Below are positions 37,294-48,142 of a stretch of 64,000 nt of DNA, piece by piece. The stretch is from Bdellovibrio sp. (GTDB taxonomy: Bacteria > Bdellovibrionota > Bacteriovoracia > Bacteriovoracales > Bacteriovoracaceae). The translations under genes were made by a program, and so were the position numbers. The notes under the pieces are model-generated. The model made no database searches. It was not told the DNA's origin and saw only the letters and a list, made by a program, of their open reading frames with translations. The stretch covers positions 124,001-188,000 of the forward strand of contig JACPIU010000026.1 of the NCBI GenBank assembly GCA_016187935.1. Direction: 5' to 3'. Position 1 is the first letter of the stretch. The number at the start of each line of letters is the position of its first letter.

Positions 37294-38576
37294 TTTTTTA
37301 TCTAGTTCTCCTATTCTTAGTTCCTGTTGAAACTTCTCTCTCTCAGGAAATTCAGACTGATAAATTAACGGATGCAAGTTCGGCTTCTGGAAAATTTTGG
37401 TTCTATTCCCATGATCAGGAAGATTTAATTTATGGCCCATTCAAATATAAAAATGAATTTTTTTATGAAATTTCTTTCTGGTTTGACTTATATGCCACAT
37501 ATCAATCTAGTACCATTATCATTCATGATTCTGAGGATTTGCGTATTATTTATGATGTTTTCAGTGCCGATGCTCTCTATAAAAATGACCTGAATCGTTT
37601 CACAAAGGATGCTCTATCAAAAGATCTTCTAAACATGCGTCTTCAGCAAATGCGTGATGAGTTTTCGGCACTTTCAATTGGAAAGCATGATGGTCCAGTT
37701 GCGCACAAAATTCTTAAGACTTTAAAGGCGCATCGAATAAAGATTCCAAGTAATCGCACAAAGGCCAGGAAATTCTTTACATCGCTGGGTGAAAATTTAC
37801 GATATCAGATCGGCCAAAGAGATAGTGTAATAACCGCGATTAGCAAGCTCGGCCCTTATCTCTCGACTATTGATTTCCTTTTAACAATTTTCAAACTTCC
37901 GCTCGATTTAAGAACTATCTCAATTTTAGAGTCGAGTTTTTATTCAGATGCAATTTCAAGAGTTGGAGCAGCTGGCGTTTGGCAAATCATAGATAGCGTT
38001 GGTGAAAAGTTTTTAGTTGTTAATAAATATGAGGATCAACGAAGAAATCCAATTATCTCTGCGCTTGCAGCATTCCGCATCTTAAGCGAGAACTTTAGAA
38101 TCACGAAGAGCTGGGATTTTACTCTGCTTGCATATAATTCAGGAATTTCGCATATCTTGAATTTTAAAAAATCGTCTCCGCTAGATATTAAAAAATATCT
38201 GACTACTTATACCCATGATAGTTTTGGCTTTGCCTCACGTAATTATTTATTCGAGTTTTATTCTCTTAATTACGCTCTGGCTTATAAGAAATATCTTTTT
38301 CCTGAAGTTATGGCCCTTTCTGGGGCAATTGATGGTAATTTTTCGATTTACGTATCGCTTTGTCCTTTTGATCTCGTGAAGGATAAGCCCTTCTCATTTC
38401 TTGCTGCTTATAACACACAATTTTTTGGTTCCACCATTCAGAGAGGTAGTTCTGTGATTTCGAAATCTCCCTTGCCAGCATCGCGATTCTATAAGTTGAA
38501 CGAGACAGACTTGCTGACCAATTACCCCAATAAATTTATTAATCTAATTCAAGGTCAGAGTTGTTCGACTAGATAG
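37287..38576 (+). CDS. MltD-like lytic transglycosylase
   Basis: A 429-residue exported protein. The signal peptide (MLIFYLVLLFLVPVETSLSQ) is followed by an unfamiliar N-terminal region to about 190, then a lytic-transglycosylase domain: LRTISILESSFYSDAISRVG with catalytic Glu215, AAGVWQI (usually GAxGxWQF in MltD), and LLAYNSG. No LysM repeats follow, unlike classical MltD. The C-terminal 110 residues have no family I recognise. The ATG lies inside the end of the patatin-like gene, which implies coupled translation. The last 22 bp overlap the convergent gene at 38555. Confidence 0.78.
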   Translation: MLIFYLVLLFLVPVETSLSQEIQTDKLTDASSASGKFWFYSHDQEDLIYGPFKYKNEFFYEISFWFDLYATYQSSTIIIHDSEDLRIIYDVFSADALYKNDLNRFTKDALSKDLLNMRLQQMRDEFSALSIGKHDGPVAHKILKTLKAHRIKIPSNRTKARKFFTSLGENLRYQIGQRDSVITAISKLGPYLSTIDFLLTIFKLPLDLRTISILESSFYSDAISRVGAAGVWQIIDSVGEKFLVVNKYEDQRRNPIISALAAFRILSENFRITKSWDFTLLAYNSGISHILNFKKSSPLDIKKYLTTYTHDSFGFASRNYLFEFYSLNYALAYKKYLFPEVMALSGAIDGNFSIYVSLCPFDLVKDKPFSFLAAYNTQFFGSTIQRGSSVISKSPLPASRFYKLNETDLLTNYPNKFINLIQGQSCSTR

Positions 38577-40048
38577 ACATCTTCGGCACAAAAGGTCCTG
38601 AAAACCGTTTTATCTTTTCTGAAATTTTCTACTGATAGATCGACTATTCCATTGAAATTCCCAACGAGAAATATTTTCTCTGTAAGTTCACTCAATTCAT
38701 TTGTGATTTTTCCATCAGAATCCCAGTAGAATTGCTCTACTCCCTCTTGAGCTATCTCAGAATATCCCTTTGCTTTTAAATCCTTGCAAGGCTCTTTCAA
38801 ATTTATTTGAATGATGCATGCTCTTTTTAGTGATGTAACACCAGTTTCATCCAGTATCATCTTATACAACGTAGACGAAGGAATTTCGATAATTTTGGAA
38901 TTATCCAGACCAACCATTAATGTGTCATCTAAATATGCAATCTCTAGATATCGTCGAGTCCCAAGAGGGTAAATGACATTCCTGATTTCATACATAGAAT
39001 TTGAGAGTTTAAGCGAGTGCTCTCTGGGATGATTAAAGGCCCATATTTTTTCTTCTGCTAAATCAACTTCTAGTGGGATCGTAGCAAGCAAATCTCTTTT
39101 AAAAATATTAACTTGATATTTTTCCAATCGTTGTAATTCGATATTTTCAAAGGAAATTTCATCTAAGAAAATATGTGTTACAAGTTCAGTCTCTCCAAAT
39201 TCGCCATATACAGATACGAGAACATTACCTGTAGACACTTTTGTAAAAATCACGTACTCGGCATTTTCAAACTCTTCAACAACATCAAATTTGTTGTCCA
39301 AGTACTTATGTGTTTCGTAGGGTCTATCAATTCCAATGCGCGCAACTCTAGAGGACAGTTTTACAATCAAATGCCCAACATCTCTCTTTTGCTGCTGGTT
39401 CTCCTGTGATTCTTCGCCATTTAATTTTGCTATTTTTTCCTCTGAAAAAGAGATGACTTGAAAGTACTTCGCCTCATCATTACTTATATTTATATTTACT
39501 GGCAGACAGTCACCCCCCAAGAGTGATCCCAGTATCCTCTCACCCACAACGCTCTCGAGACGACCTTTCTCGACTGAGATGACTTCATTTTCATCATACG
39601 ACGGGATGTAATCAAATTCCTTCAGATATTCAATGTCCGAACACGTCGCACCAACACAGCGCGATGGTCTTGCACTTCCATCTTGGTGTTCCGAAATGCA
39701 AATGAGTTCTAATGGTGAGAAGTTGGCCGATTTTGATATTTGCTTTGTCTCTCTCTTGGGCGCAGATTGCCTCATGGATATTTTTGATGTTTGTATCTCC
39801 CTTCTAATCGCATTATCTACATTTTTTGAGAGTGTGGTGTTTTCATCGAGCACGGTTTCACGTTTTAAATCAATGTAGACTGAGTCATCAATATTCAGAT
39901 CAAAGGCTTGCCATTTTACTTCAGCATCAAAAACCTTGCTTTGGGAATCAAATTCCTCAAAGTAATTGAACATCTGTGCTTTTGTGATAATCGGAAAAAG
40001 AAGAACCAAAATACAAAACTGAAAATGTTTTAATTTGAACATGAGCAT
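38555..40048 (-). CDS. Hypothetical large exported protein
   Basis: A 497-residue protein with a signal peptide (MLMFKLKHFQFCILVLLFPI, cut near TKA-QM). The mature part is acidic and strand-rich; a Cys-containing segment (about 110-140, SPLELICISEHQ...SRCVGATC) may hold disulfides. I see no known domain. It follows atpC on the same strand but is separated from it by two stem-loops; one of them covers AGGGA, the ribosome site five bases before the ATG at 40048. A second ATG two codons on is an alternative start. Convergent with the MltD-like gene, with a 22-bp overlap. Confidence 0.55.
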   Translation of the reverse strand: MLMFKLKHFQFCILVLLFPIITKAQMFNYFEEFDSQSKVFDAEVKWQAFDLNIDDSVYIDLKRETVLDENTTLSKNVDNAIRREIQTSKISMRQSAPKRETKQISKSANFSPLELICISEHQDGSARPSRCVGATCSDIEYLKEFDYIPSYDENEVISVEKGRLESVVGERILGSLLGGDCLPVNINISNDEAKYFQVISFSEEKIAKLNGEESQENQQQKRDVGHLIVKLSSRVARIGIDRPYETHKYLDNKFDVVEEFENAEYVIFTKVSTGNVLVSVYGEFGETELVTHIFLDEISFENIELQRLEKYQVNIFKRDLLATIPLEVDLAEEKIWAFNHPREHSLKLSNSMYEIRNVIYPLGTRRYLEIAYLDDTLMVGLDNSKIIEIPSSTLYKMILDETGVTSLKRACIIQINLKEPCKDLKAKGYSEIAQEGVEQFYWDSDGKITNELSELTEKIFLVGNFNGIVDLSVENFRKDKTVFRTFCAEDVYLVEQL

Positions 40049-40076
40049 AAGTCCCTAAATTTAATGATAGGGCCTT
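40049..40076 (-). promoter_or_regulatory. Stem-loop covering the ribosome site of the gene at 38555-40048
   Basis: On the minus strand AAGGCCCTA pairs with TAGGGACTT (8 of 9 positions) around a 10-nt loop. The right arm contains AGGGA, the likely Shine-Dalgarno, and ends at the start codon. If it folds, it would hide the ribosome binding site and lower or regulate translation. Confidence 0.4.
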
Positions 40077-40081
40077 ATGAA

Positions 40082-40109
40082 TTTTTAGCAAGAGACTTAT
40101 TGCTAAAAA
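40082..40109. promoter_or_regulatory. 10-bp perfect inverted repeat after atpC
   Basis: TTTTTAGCAA and TTGCTAAAAA (plus and minus strand alike) enclose an 8-nt spacer, 3 bp after the atpC stop codon. The A-run, not a T-run, follows the stem, so it is not a standard terminator. It may protect the atp mRNA 3' end or mark a processing site. Confidence 0.4.
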
Positions 40110-40111
40110 AG

Positions 40112-40546
40112 CTAGTGCTTATTGTTCGCAGCAGCAAACTCTTTGGCTATCTGGATACGGAGATGAGCGCGTTCAATTTTTCTTGTGTATTTCACAAACT
40201 CATCTGGAGTAAGTGTCATTGTATCAAGCTTTTCCTGAGCAAAGGCAAGTGCCCGTTCAGCACGCTCTTGGCTGATTTCATGCTGCTCTTCAGACACGTT
40301 AGAAAGTATTGTGATTTTTTTGCCAAGTACTTTACAAATTCCGGTCGTTATTGAGAAATGCCGGTCAGGATCATCCTCTGCTCCCATGATTGAAAGCATT
40401 CCGGTATCCAGCTTTGCAATTATGTGCGTATGCTCCGGCAGAATATTGATCTCACCGCGTATAGTAGGGACAAAGAGAGATTCTGCAGGAATATTTCTAC
40501 CAAGAACTCTATACGGGGTAAGCACATCAACCATGAAGTAATTCAT
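40112..40546 (-). CDS. atpC: ATP synthase epsilon subunit
   Basis: Part of the central stalk of F1; couples rotation to catalysis and can inhibit hydrolysis. The 144 residues have the N-terminal beta sandwich (VPTIRGEINILPEHTHIIAKL) and a C-terminal two-helix arm (ERAERALAFAQEKLD, RKIERAHLRIQIA). It starts 9 bp after the atpD stop codon and ends the atp operon. An ATG four codons in (MVDVLTPYRV) is a possible alternative start. Confidence 0.93.
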   Translation of the reverse strand: MNYFMVDVLTPYRVLGRNIPAESLFVPTIRGEINILPEHTHIIAKLDTGMLSIMGAEDDPDRHFSITTGICKVLGKKITILSNVSEEQHEISQERAERALAFAQEKLDTMTLTPDEFVKYTRKIERAHLRIQIAKEFAAANNKH

Positions 40547-40555
40547 AAATATATT

Positions 40556-42851
<2,296 letters not shown>

Positions 42852-42862
42852 TGCGTACCTGT

Positions 42863-44374
42863 TTATTGATAAGTTTGAGTTGTAAAAAATTCTTTAATGA
42901 TGCCCACTAACTTGGTTTCATTTTGAGCATCAATAACACTTGTCTTGCTAATATCTGAATATAGCTGTTGATAACGTGACTTAATGTGATCAACAAGATC
43001 CTTTTCTGCCACACGTATTTTTGGCACCGGAATATGGTCCATAAAACCCTTGGTAGCAGCGAAAATTCCAAGCACCTGATCAATAACATCTACAGGTCGA
43101 TACTGGTCTTGCTTGAGTAGCTCAACTAAACGGGCCCCACGCGCAAGCTGCTTCTGGGTAGCATCATCCAAATCAGAACCAAATGCTGCAAAAGCCGCTA
43201 ACTCCCTGTATTGGGCAAGATCTAGTCTAAGAGTTCCCGCGACCTTTTTCATTGCTTTGATTTGCGCATTACCACCGACCCGCGAGACTGAGATACCTAC
43301 GTTTACAGCAGGTCGAATACCACTATTAAAAAGATCTGCCTCTAAAAAGATCTGGCCGTCTGTGATAGAAATAACGTTCGTAGGAATATAAGCGGAAACG
43401 TCACCCTCTTGTGTTTCAATAACGGGAAGTGCCGTGAGGGAACCGCCTCCCAATTTATCTGAAAGCTTAGATGCTCTCTCGAGAAGGCGTGAGTGCAGAT
43501 AGAAAACATCACCAGGAAACGCTTCACGTCCCGGTGGTCTTCGGAGGAGTAATGACATCTGCCTATAGGCTTGGGCCTGTTTAGTTAAGTCATCATAAAT
43601 GACGAGTGCATGTCGACCACTATCTCTATAGTATTCACCAATGGTGCAACCTGTGTACGGTGCCAAAAACTGAAGAGGAGCTGAGTTTGAAGCTGTGGCA
43701 GAAACAATCACGGTATAATCCATTGCACCTGCTTCTCTTAATCGCTGGTGAATAAGACGCACTGTAGATTGTTTTTGTCCAATAGCAACATAAATACAAA
43801 TAACATCTTTACCTTTTTGATTAATAATTGTGTCAATCGCAACAGCGGTTTTACCCGTTTTGCGGTCACCGATAATTAGCTCGCGCTGCCCACGTCCGAT
43901 TGGAATCATGGAGTCAATGGCCTTAATCCCAGTTTGTAAAGGTTGATGAACGGATTTTCTTGCTATAATACCTGGGGCCTTTAACTCTACTTGCCTAAAT
44001 TGCTGAGATTTGATCTCACCCTGACCATCAATGGCTTCACCAATCGCATTCAATACACGACCAAGAAGCGCATCGCCGACTGGAACTTCAACAATTTTCT
44101 CCGTTCGCTTAACTGATGAACCCTCTTTAATATTGGGATCATCACCTAAAACAGCAACACCCACGTTATTCGTCTCAAGATTAAGCACCATTCCCTTTGT
44201 GCCTGTCTCGAATTCTACGAGTTCACCGGCCATAGCATTTTTCAAACCAAAAACTCGCGCAACACCATCACCGACAGTGAGTACTGTACCCACCTCATCA
44301 ACTTTCAAGCGTGATTCAAAGTTAGAGATTCGTTCCCTTATAATACTTGTAATTTCTTCTGGGTGAACTGACAT
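42863..44374 (-). CDS. atpA: ATP synthase alpha subunit
   Basis: Non-catalytic nucleotide-binding subunit of F1. The 503 residues show the delta-binding N-terminus ([17 protein letters not shown]), Walker [16 protein letters not shown], the [20 protein letters not shown] stretch, [15 protein letters not shown] and [19 protein letters not shown]. Length and motifs are standard. It is followed by atpG with an 11-bp gap and preceded by atpH with a 20-bp gap. Confidence 0.98.
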   Translation of the reverse strand: MSVHPEEITSIIRERISNFESRLKVDEVGTVLTVGDGVARVFGLKNAMAGELVEFETGTKGMVLNLETNNVGVAVLGDDPNIKEGSSVKRTEKIVEVPVGDALLGRVLNAIGEAIDGQGEIKSQQFRQVELKAPGIIARKSVHQPLQTGIKAIDSMIPIGRGQRELIIGDRKTGKTAVAIDTIINQKGKDVICIYVAIGQKQSTVRLIHQRLREAGAMDYTVIVSATASNSAPLQFLAPYTGCTIGEYYRDSGRHALVIYDDLTKQAQAYRQMSLLLRRPPGREAFPGDVFYLHSRLLERASKLSDKLGGGSLTALPVIETQEGDVSAYIPTNVISITDGQIFLEADLFNSGIRPAVNVGISVSRVGGNAQIKAMKKVAGTLRLDLAQYRELAAFAAFGSDLDDATQKQLARGARLVELLKQDQYRPVDVIDQVLGIFAATKGFMDHIPVPKIRVAEKDLVDHIKSRYQQLYSDISKTSVIDAQNETKLVGIIKEFFTTQTYQ

Positions 44375-44394
44375 TCATAACCTCATCTTGCAAA

Positions 44395-44934
44395 TTATTT
44401 TTTATTAAATGACTGCTTTAAACTCTCTAGTTGCGAATCAATTGTTGCGTCTACTTGCAAATCCTGCACAGTAGCGCGAAAGCCTGCAGTGATATTTGTG
44501 TTTTTTTTATATTCAAGTTCTGGAGAAACACCCAAGCGTTTCGCAAGAATTGCTTTAATTTGATTTTTCATCTCTGCACTAATTGAATCTTCAATACCTT
44601 CTATGCTTCCTTTGAGAAATCCCATCGAATCATCTTCAAGAACAGTCACTGATTTATAAATTAAGGGTAATAAACCAATACGTCCCTCTTGCAGTAAAAA
44701 GGCAAAAAAATTCTTTGTCTCTTGCTTAAATTGTACTTTAGCGTAAATTCCTTCCAAAACTGCATTTTTCTCAGCATTAGTAAATAGATCTAGAAACAAT
44801 ACATTCTCAAGATCATCAGATTTATTAATAAGCTCTGTTAATTTCGTTAATTCGGCAGTTACTGAAATTTTATTTTCTCGGCATAACTCGAAAATGGCTT
44901 TGGCATAGGCCTTTGCTACTTTTTGTGTTTTCAT
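44395..44934 (-). CDS. atpH: ATP synthase delta subunit
   Basis: Links the peripheral stalk to the top of F1. The 179 residues show the helical N-terminal domain (VAKAYAKAIFELC, then NFFAFLLQEGRIGLLPLIYK) and the small C-terminal domain (LAKRLGVSPELEYKKNTNIT followed by AGFRATVQDLQVDATI), which match the OSCP/delta family. It follows atpF after only 3 bp. Confidence 0.94.
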   Translation of the reverse strand: MKTQKVAKAYAKAIFELCRENKISVTAELTKLTELINKSDDLENVLFLDLFTNAEKNAVLEGIYAKVQFKQETKNFFAFLLQEGRIGLLPLIYKSVTVLEDDSMGFLKGSIEGIEDSISAEMKNQIKAILAKRLGVSPELEYKKNTNITAGFRATVQDLQVDATIDSQLESLKQSFNKK

Positions 44935-44937
44935 AAG

Positions 44938-45492
44938 TTATTTTGCCTTCTTAAGCAAACTTGCAGCCAAATTACTTTTCAGCTCTGCACTTTCAGATAT
45001 TTTTGTCTTAGTCTTTGCTATCACAGTCGACAGTAGTTCCGCCCCAATCTTATGCACAATCTGTTGTTGTTCATGCTCAATCTTATCTTTCGCTTCGCGA
45101 TTAAGGCGTTCTATAAGTTTGGTATTTTCCTCTTGAGTATCATGGTCGAACTTCAAAACATCGATTTTGGCATCATCAAAAACCTTTTTACTCTGCTCTT
45201 CAAGCGTATTTAATTTTGCCTCATATATATCAAGCTTCATTTCAGCATCTTTATGTTTTTCAGCAGCATGATTGAATAAAGATTGTATATTTGCTCTTTT
45301 GTCCTGGAAGCTTTTTCGAATGGGTCCTTTCAATTTATAGATCATGAAGGAAAAAAGAATAATGAAGTTAACTGCAGCCCACTTCAAATCATAGACGGAT
45401 GGTTCATGGTGTGTTGCTTCGCTTGAACTGGCAGCAACTCCAATCCAAAAAACATTGACTATCAGATAGAATTTTAAATCTTTCGTAATCAA
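44938..45492 (-). CDS. atpF: ATP synthase b subunit
   Basis: Half of the peripheral stalk. The 184 residues begin with a hydrophobic, signal-like segment (5-22), then a polar loop (SEATHHEP), then the membrane helix (DLKWAAVNFIILFSFMIYKL) and a long charged helix (60-175). The extra N-terminal segment before the membrane helix is also seen in b subunits of deltaproteobacteria. Its start overlaps the end of the upstream b'-type gene by 4 bp. Confidence 0.85.
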   Translation of the reverse strand: MITKDLKFYLIVNVFWIGVAASSSEATHHEPSVYDLKWAAVNFIILFSFMIYKLKGPIRKSFQDKRANIQSLFNHAAEKHKDAEMKLDIYEAKLNTLEEQSKKVFDDAKIDVLKFDHDTQEENTKLIERLNREAKDKIEHEQQQIVHKIGAELLSTVIAKTKTKISESAELKSNLAASLLKKAK

Positions 45493-45929
45493 CCTAACTT
45501 CTCCAACAAATCCTGTGTCAATTGTTCAGAAGATTTCAATACAATAGCTTTCTTTCCTTGTGCGTCTTGATTGAAAACTTCGACATCGTTTTCAATTTTC
45601 TCCTGGAGTCTGGCTTCTTCTTGTTTAATTATCACTCGCTGATTTTCCAGGATTGCTTCTTTTTTTGTTTTCATGAAATCAAATGCACTTTGGTGAACTT
45701 TAGAAATCTCTGATTTGTATTTTTCCGCTAATTTATTTGCCTCCATGAGTTTTTCATTGGCATCCTCATCGAGCTTGGTGGTTTTATTTTCACGCGTTTC
45801 AATTACAAATCGAATTTTAGAAAATAAAATAGTACTGAGTAAAACAAAGAGGATTAAAAAAATAACGAACTGGTGCGGAAGTGTATAATCAGCACCCAAT
45901 TGCTTAAATATAGCAAGTATTGGATTCAT
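45489..45929 (-). CDS. ATP synthase b'-type subunit
   Basis: A 146-residue second stalk subunit: a short periplasmic N-terminus, one membrane helix (about 19-38, FVIFLILFVLLSTILFSKIR) and a long charged helix. As in cyanobacteria, alphaproteobacteria and many deltaproteobacteria, b and b' probably form a heterodimer. It is the first gene of the operon b'-b-delta-alpha-gamma-beta-epsilon. The a and c subunits (atpB, atpE) are not here, so they must be encoded elsewhere. Confidence 0.85.
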   Translation of the reverse strand: MNPILAIFKQLGADYTLPHQFVIFLILFVLLSTILFSKIRFVIETRENKTTKLDEDANEKLMEANKLAEKYKSEISKVHQSAFDFMKTKKEAILENQRVIIKQEEARLQEKIENDVEVFNQDAQGKKAIVLKSSEQLTQDLLEKLG

Positions 45930-45956
45930 TGATCGCCTTAATCTTTTAAAAGCACA

Positions 45957-45985
45957 GTGATAATCTGATGGCTTTTTTTAGTCAA
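45957..45985 (-). promoter_or_regulatory. Candidate sigma-70 promoter of the atp operon
   Basis: On the minus strand TTGACT (45980-45985, five of six matches) and TATCAC (45957-45962, four of six) are spaced 17 bp apart. The b' start codon lies 28 bp after the -10 box, giving a short leader. Called from consensus only. Confidence 0.45.
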
Positions 45986-46044
45986 GTTGAAAACGAAATA
46001 GCTTTTTTATTTTTTTAAACTTGGCGCGTTACGGTGAATTCAAT

Positions 46045-46380
46045 TTAAGTATCATCGCGCATCCTGGTTGTGCCGTGAAAAATCACACCTTCTTCCACTA
46101 TTAATGAAGGAGTTGTAATTGTCCCTTCAAATCTCGCTGATTTTAGAATTTCCACTCGTGAGCTAGCACGGACATTTCCTCTGACAGTTCCTGAAATCAA
46201 AATGACGTTTGCATTAATGTCAGCATTAATCACAGCAGATTCAGAGATGATAATGGAATCATTAGAATAAATTGTGCCATCGACGATACCAGCGATTCTG
46301 GCGACGCCGCTAAAAGACAAATTACCCTCAAATCGACAACCTTCTTCGATAATCGCAATAACACTACTTTGAACTTGCAT
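46045..46380 (-). CDS. Bactofilin
   Basis: A 111-residue polymer-forming cytoskeletal protein. Nearly the whole length is a right-handed beta-helix with hydrophobic repeats of about 17-18 residues (CRFEGNLSFSGVARIAG, then IYSNDSIIISESAVINA, then VILISGTVRGNVRASSRVEI), the bactofilin core, with very short tails. Its start shares one base with the parB stop codon (TAATG), so it is translationally coupled to parB. In Myxococcus xanthus, bactofilins encoded beside ParAB scaffold the partition system; a similar role here is inference. Confidence 0.9.
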   Translation of the reverse strand: MQVQSSVIAIIEEGCRFEGNLSFSGVARIAGIVDGTIYSNDSIIISESAVINADINANVILISGTVRGNVRASSRVEILKSARFEGTITTPSLIVEEGVIFHGTTRMRDDT

Positions 46381-47300
46381 TACTTTCTGCTCGCAAAAAA
46401 GTTATAAATTTCATTTAACTCTGCTTCATTGCTAAATACAAGCCCAATGTGCCCTGCTCCGCTTTTGTTGACTTTTATTTTAATCTGAAGCCCCGATTTT
46501 TGCTCTATTGCTTGCCTAATTGAATCATATTTCGCCATATTTTGGTGAGTGACTTCATTAAGACTAGCGTCTTTATCAATTTTTTTTGTTTTACTCTGCT
46601 CCTCAAGCATTCTAACTGACCATTGCTCCGCAAGGGCCTTACTGGCGAGTCGAATCACTTCTTCTCGATCTTCAATACCAGCAAGGATTTTGCCATGTCC
46701 AAAAGATAACTGATCTTTTTGTAAAAATTCGATAACATTTCTAGGTAGTTTTAAAATTCTTAAATAATTTGAAACCGCAGAACGGTCTTTGCCTAATCTT
46801 TTAGCAACTTCTTCCTGGGTTAATTGAAAATCATTCATGAGTTGGTAATAAGCAAGTGCCTCTTCAACACAATTCAAATCTGCGCGCTGGATATTTTCAA
46901 GGAGTGCAATAATATTTCTTTCTCGGTCTGTAGCACTTCTTACAATGGCGGGGATATACTCAATACCCGCTTTTTTAGCTGCTCTCAAACGTCTTTCACC
47001 AGCAATGAGTTCAAAACCAGTATCGACTTTTCTCACAATGATAGGTTGAATGATGCCGTTTTCTTTAATCGATTGTGCAAGTTCTTCAAGCTCTTTTTCT
47101 TTAAATATTTTTCTCGGTTGTCCAGGATTTGCTTTCACTGCTTCAATGGGTATCATGAGCGGGCCAGATTCAACTTTTTCCTTCATAACGACTTCTGGTC
47201 TTTCATCATTACTATCCAGGAGGTTGTTCGCATGGATTGCTTTTGGTACTTCCTGGATCAGAGACGCAATTCCTTTTCCAAGGACTAATTTTTTTGCCAT
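46380..47300 (-). CDS. parB: Chromosome partition protein ParB
   Basis: Binds parS, loads as a CTP-dependent clamp and spreads to build the partition complex. The 306 residues include the N-terminal ParA-contact part (LGKGIASLI), the CTP-binding core (PGQPRKIF, GFELIAGERRLRAAKKAG, ALLENIQRADLNCVEEA), the helix-turn-helix (LTQEEVAKRLGKDRSAVSNYLR, here shown as two overlapping halves in the family) and the dimerising C-terminus. AGGAG lies seven bases before the ATG. It follows parA after 10 bp. Two parS-like sites lie upstream, in and beside rsmG/mnmG. Confidence 0.97.
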   Translation of the reverse strand: MAKKLVLGKGIASLIQEVPKAIHANNLLDSNDERPEVVMKEKVESGPLMIPIEAVKANPGQPRKIFKEKELEELAQSIKENGIIQPIIVRKVDTGFELIAGERRLRAAKKAGIEYIPAIVRSATDRERNIIALLENIQRADLNCVEEALAYYQLMNDFQLTQEEVAKRLGKDRSAVSNYLRILKLPRNVIEFLQKDQLSFGHGKILAGIEDREEVIRLASKALAEQWSVRMLEEQSKTKKIDKDASLNEVTHQNMAKYDSIRQAIEQKSGLQIKIKVNKSGAGHIGLVFSNEAELNEIYNFFASRK

Positions 47301-47310
47301 TGTTCACTCC

Positions 47311-48117
47311 TCACGATAAATAATTCGTCTCTGTCGTTGTTTGTACTGACATTCTTTGTCTAATAATTAATTCTTTTGCCAAGCTTAAATAAGCCTCACT
47401 ACCTTTTGACTCAATGTCATAAAGAATTATAGGCTTTCCAAAACTCGGGCATTCGGACAATTTCACATTTCGTGGTACTACAGTTGAGAAAACTTTATCT
47501 GCAAAATGAGTTTGAATCTCACTGGCGACCTGCTTATGAAGATTGGCCCGAGCATCGAACATGGTGAGAAGTATGCCCTCCATTTCAAGATTAGGATTAA
47601 TTGAATTCCTTATCAATCTCACGGTATTTAACAACTGCGCAAAACCCTCCATTGCAAAATACTCTGTTTGCATTGGAACAATGAAGCTATCAGATGCATT
47701 AAGTGCATTAACTGTCAAAAGTCCCAAGGACGGTGGACAATCTATAATGATGAAATCAAATTTATCTCTAATTGTTGCAAGAGCACTTTTCAATTTGCTC
47801 TCGCGCGCAAGTTCGCTTACTAACTCAATCTCCGCTCCAATCAAATTGTTATCAGCAGGGCATACATGCAAAAAAGGTAGTTCTGTAGAATACATGACTT
47901 CTTTGATCGGACATTCTCCAATGAGTGCATGATACAAATTTTTATTTTTATAGCTTTCACTATTGAGTCCAAGACCAACGCTGGCGTTTCCTTGAGGATC
48001 AAGATCTAAAAGAAGTGTTCGTTTTTCCGCAACAGATAAACATGCCGCTAAATTGATCGCAGATGTAGTTTTACCAACGCCGCCTTTTTGATTTACCATC
48101 GCAATAATTTTAGACAT
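47311..48117 (-). CDS. parA: Chromosome partition ATPase ParA (Soj)
   Basis: ATP-dependent DNA-binding protein that moves ParB-parS complexes and so segregates origins. The 268 residues have the deviant Walker A KGGVGKTTSAINLA, the LDLDPQGNAS motif, Walker B in FIIIDCPPSLGLLT and the C-terminal VPRNVKLSECPSFGKP, which is typical of chromosomal Soj/ParA. AAGG lies eight bases before the ATG. It sits between rsmG and parB, the classic origin-proximal order. Confidence 0.97.
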   Translation of the reverse strand: MSKIIAMVNQKGGVGKTTSAINLAACLSVAEKRTLLLDLDPQGNASVGLGLNSESYKNKNLYHALIGECPIKEVMYSTELPFLHVCPADNNLIGAEIELVSELARESKLKSALATIRDKFDFIIIDCPPSLGLLTVNALNASDSFIVPMQTEYFAMEGFAQLLNTVRLIRNSINPNLEMEGILLTMFDARANLHKQVASEIQTHFADKVFSTVVPRNVKLSECPSFGKPIILYDIESKGSEAYLSLAKELIIRQRMSVQTTTETNYLS

Positions 48118-48142
48118 TTGTACGACCTTTGCTGAATTTTCT

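Noticed and set aside
46824-47319. Long plus-strand frames opposite parB
   Set aside because: Antisense to conserved ParB motifs; no family match, Phe- and Ser-rich composition of a shadow frame.
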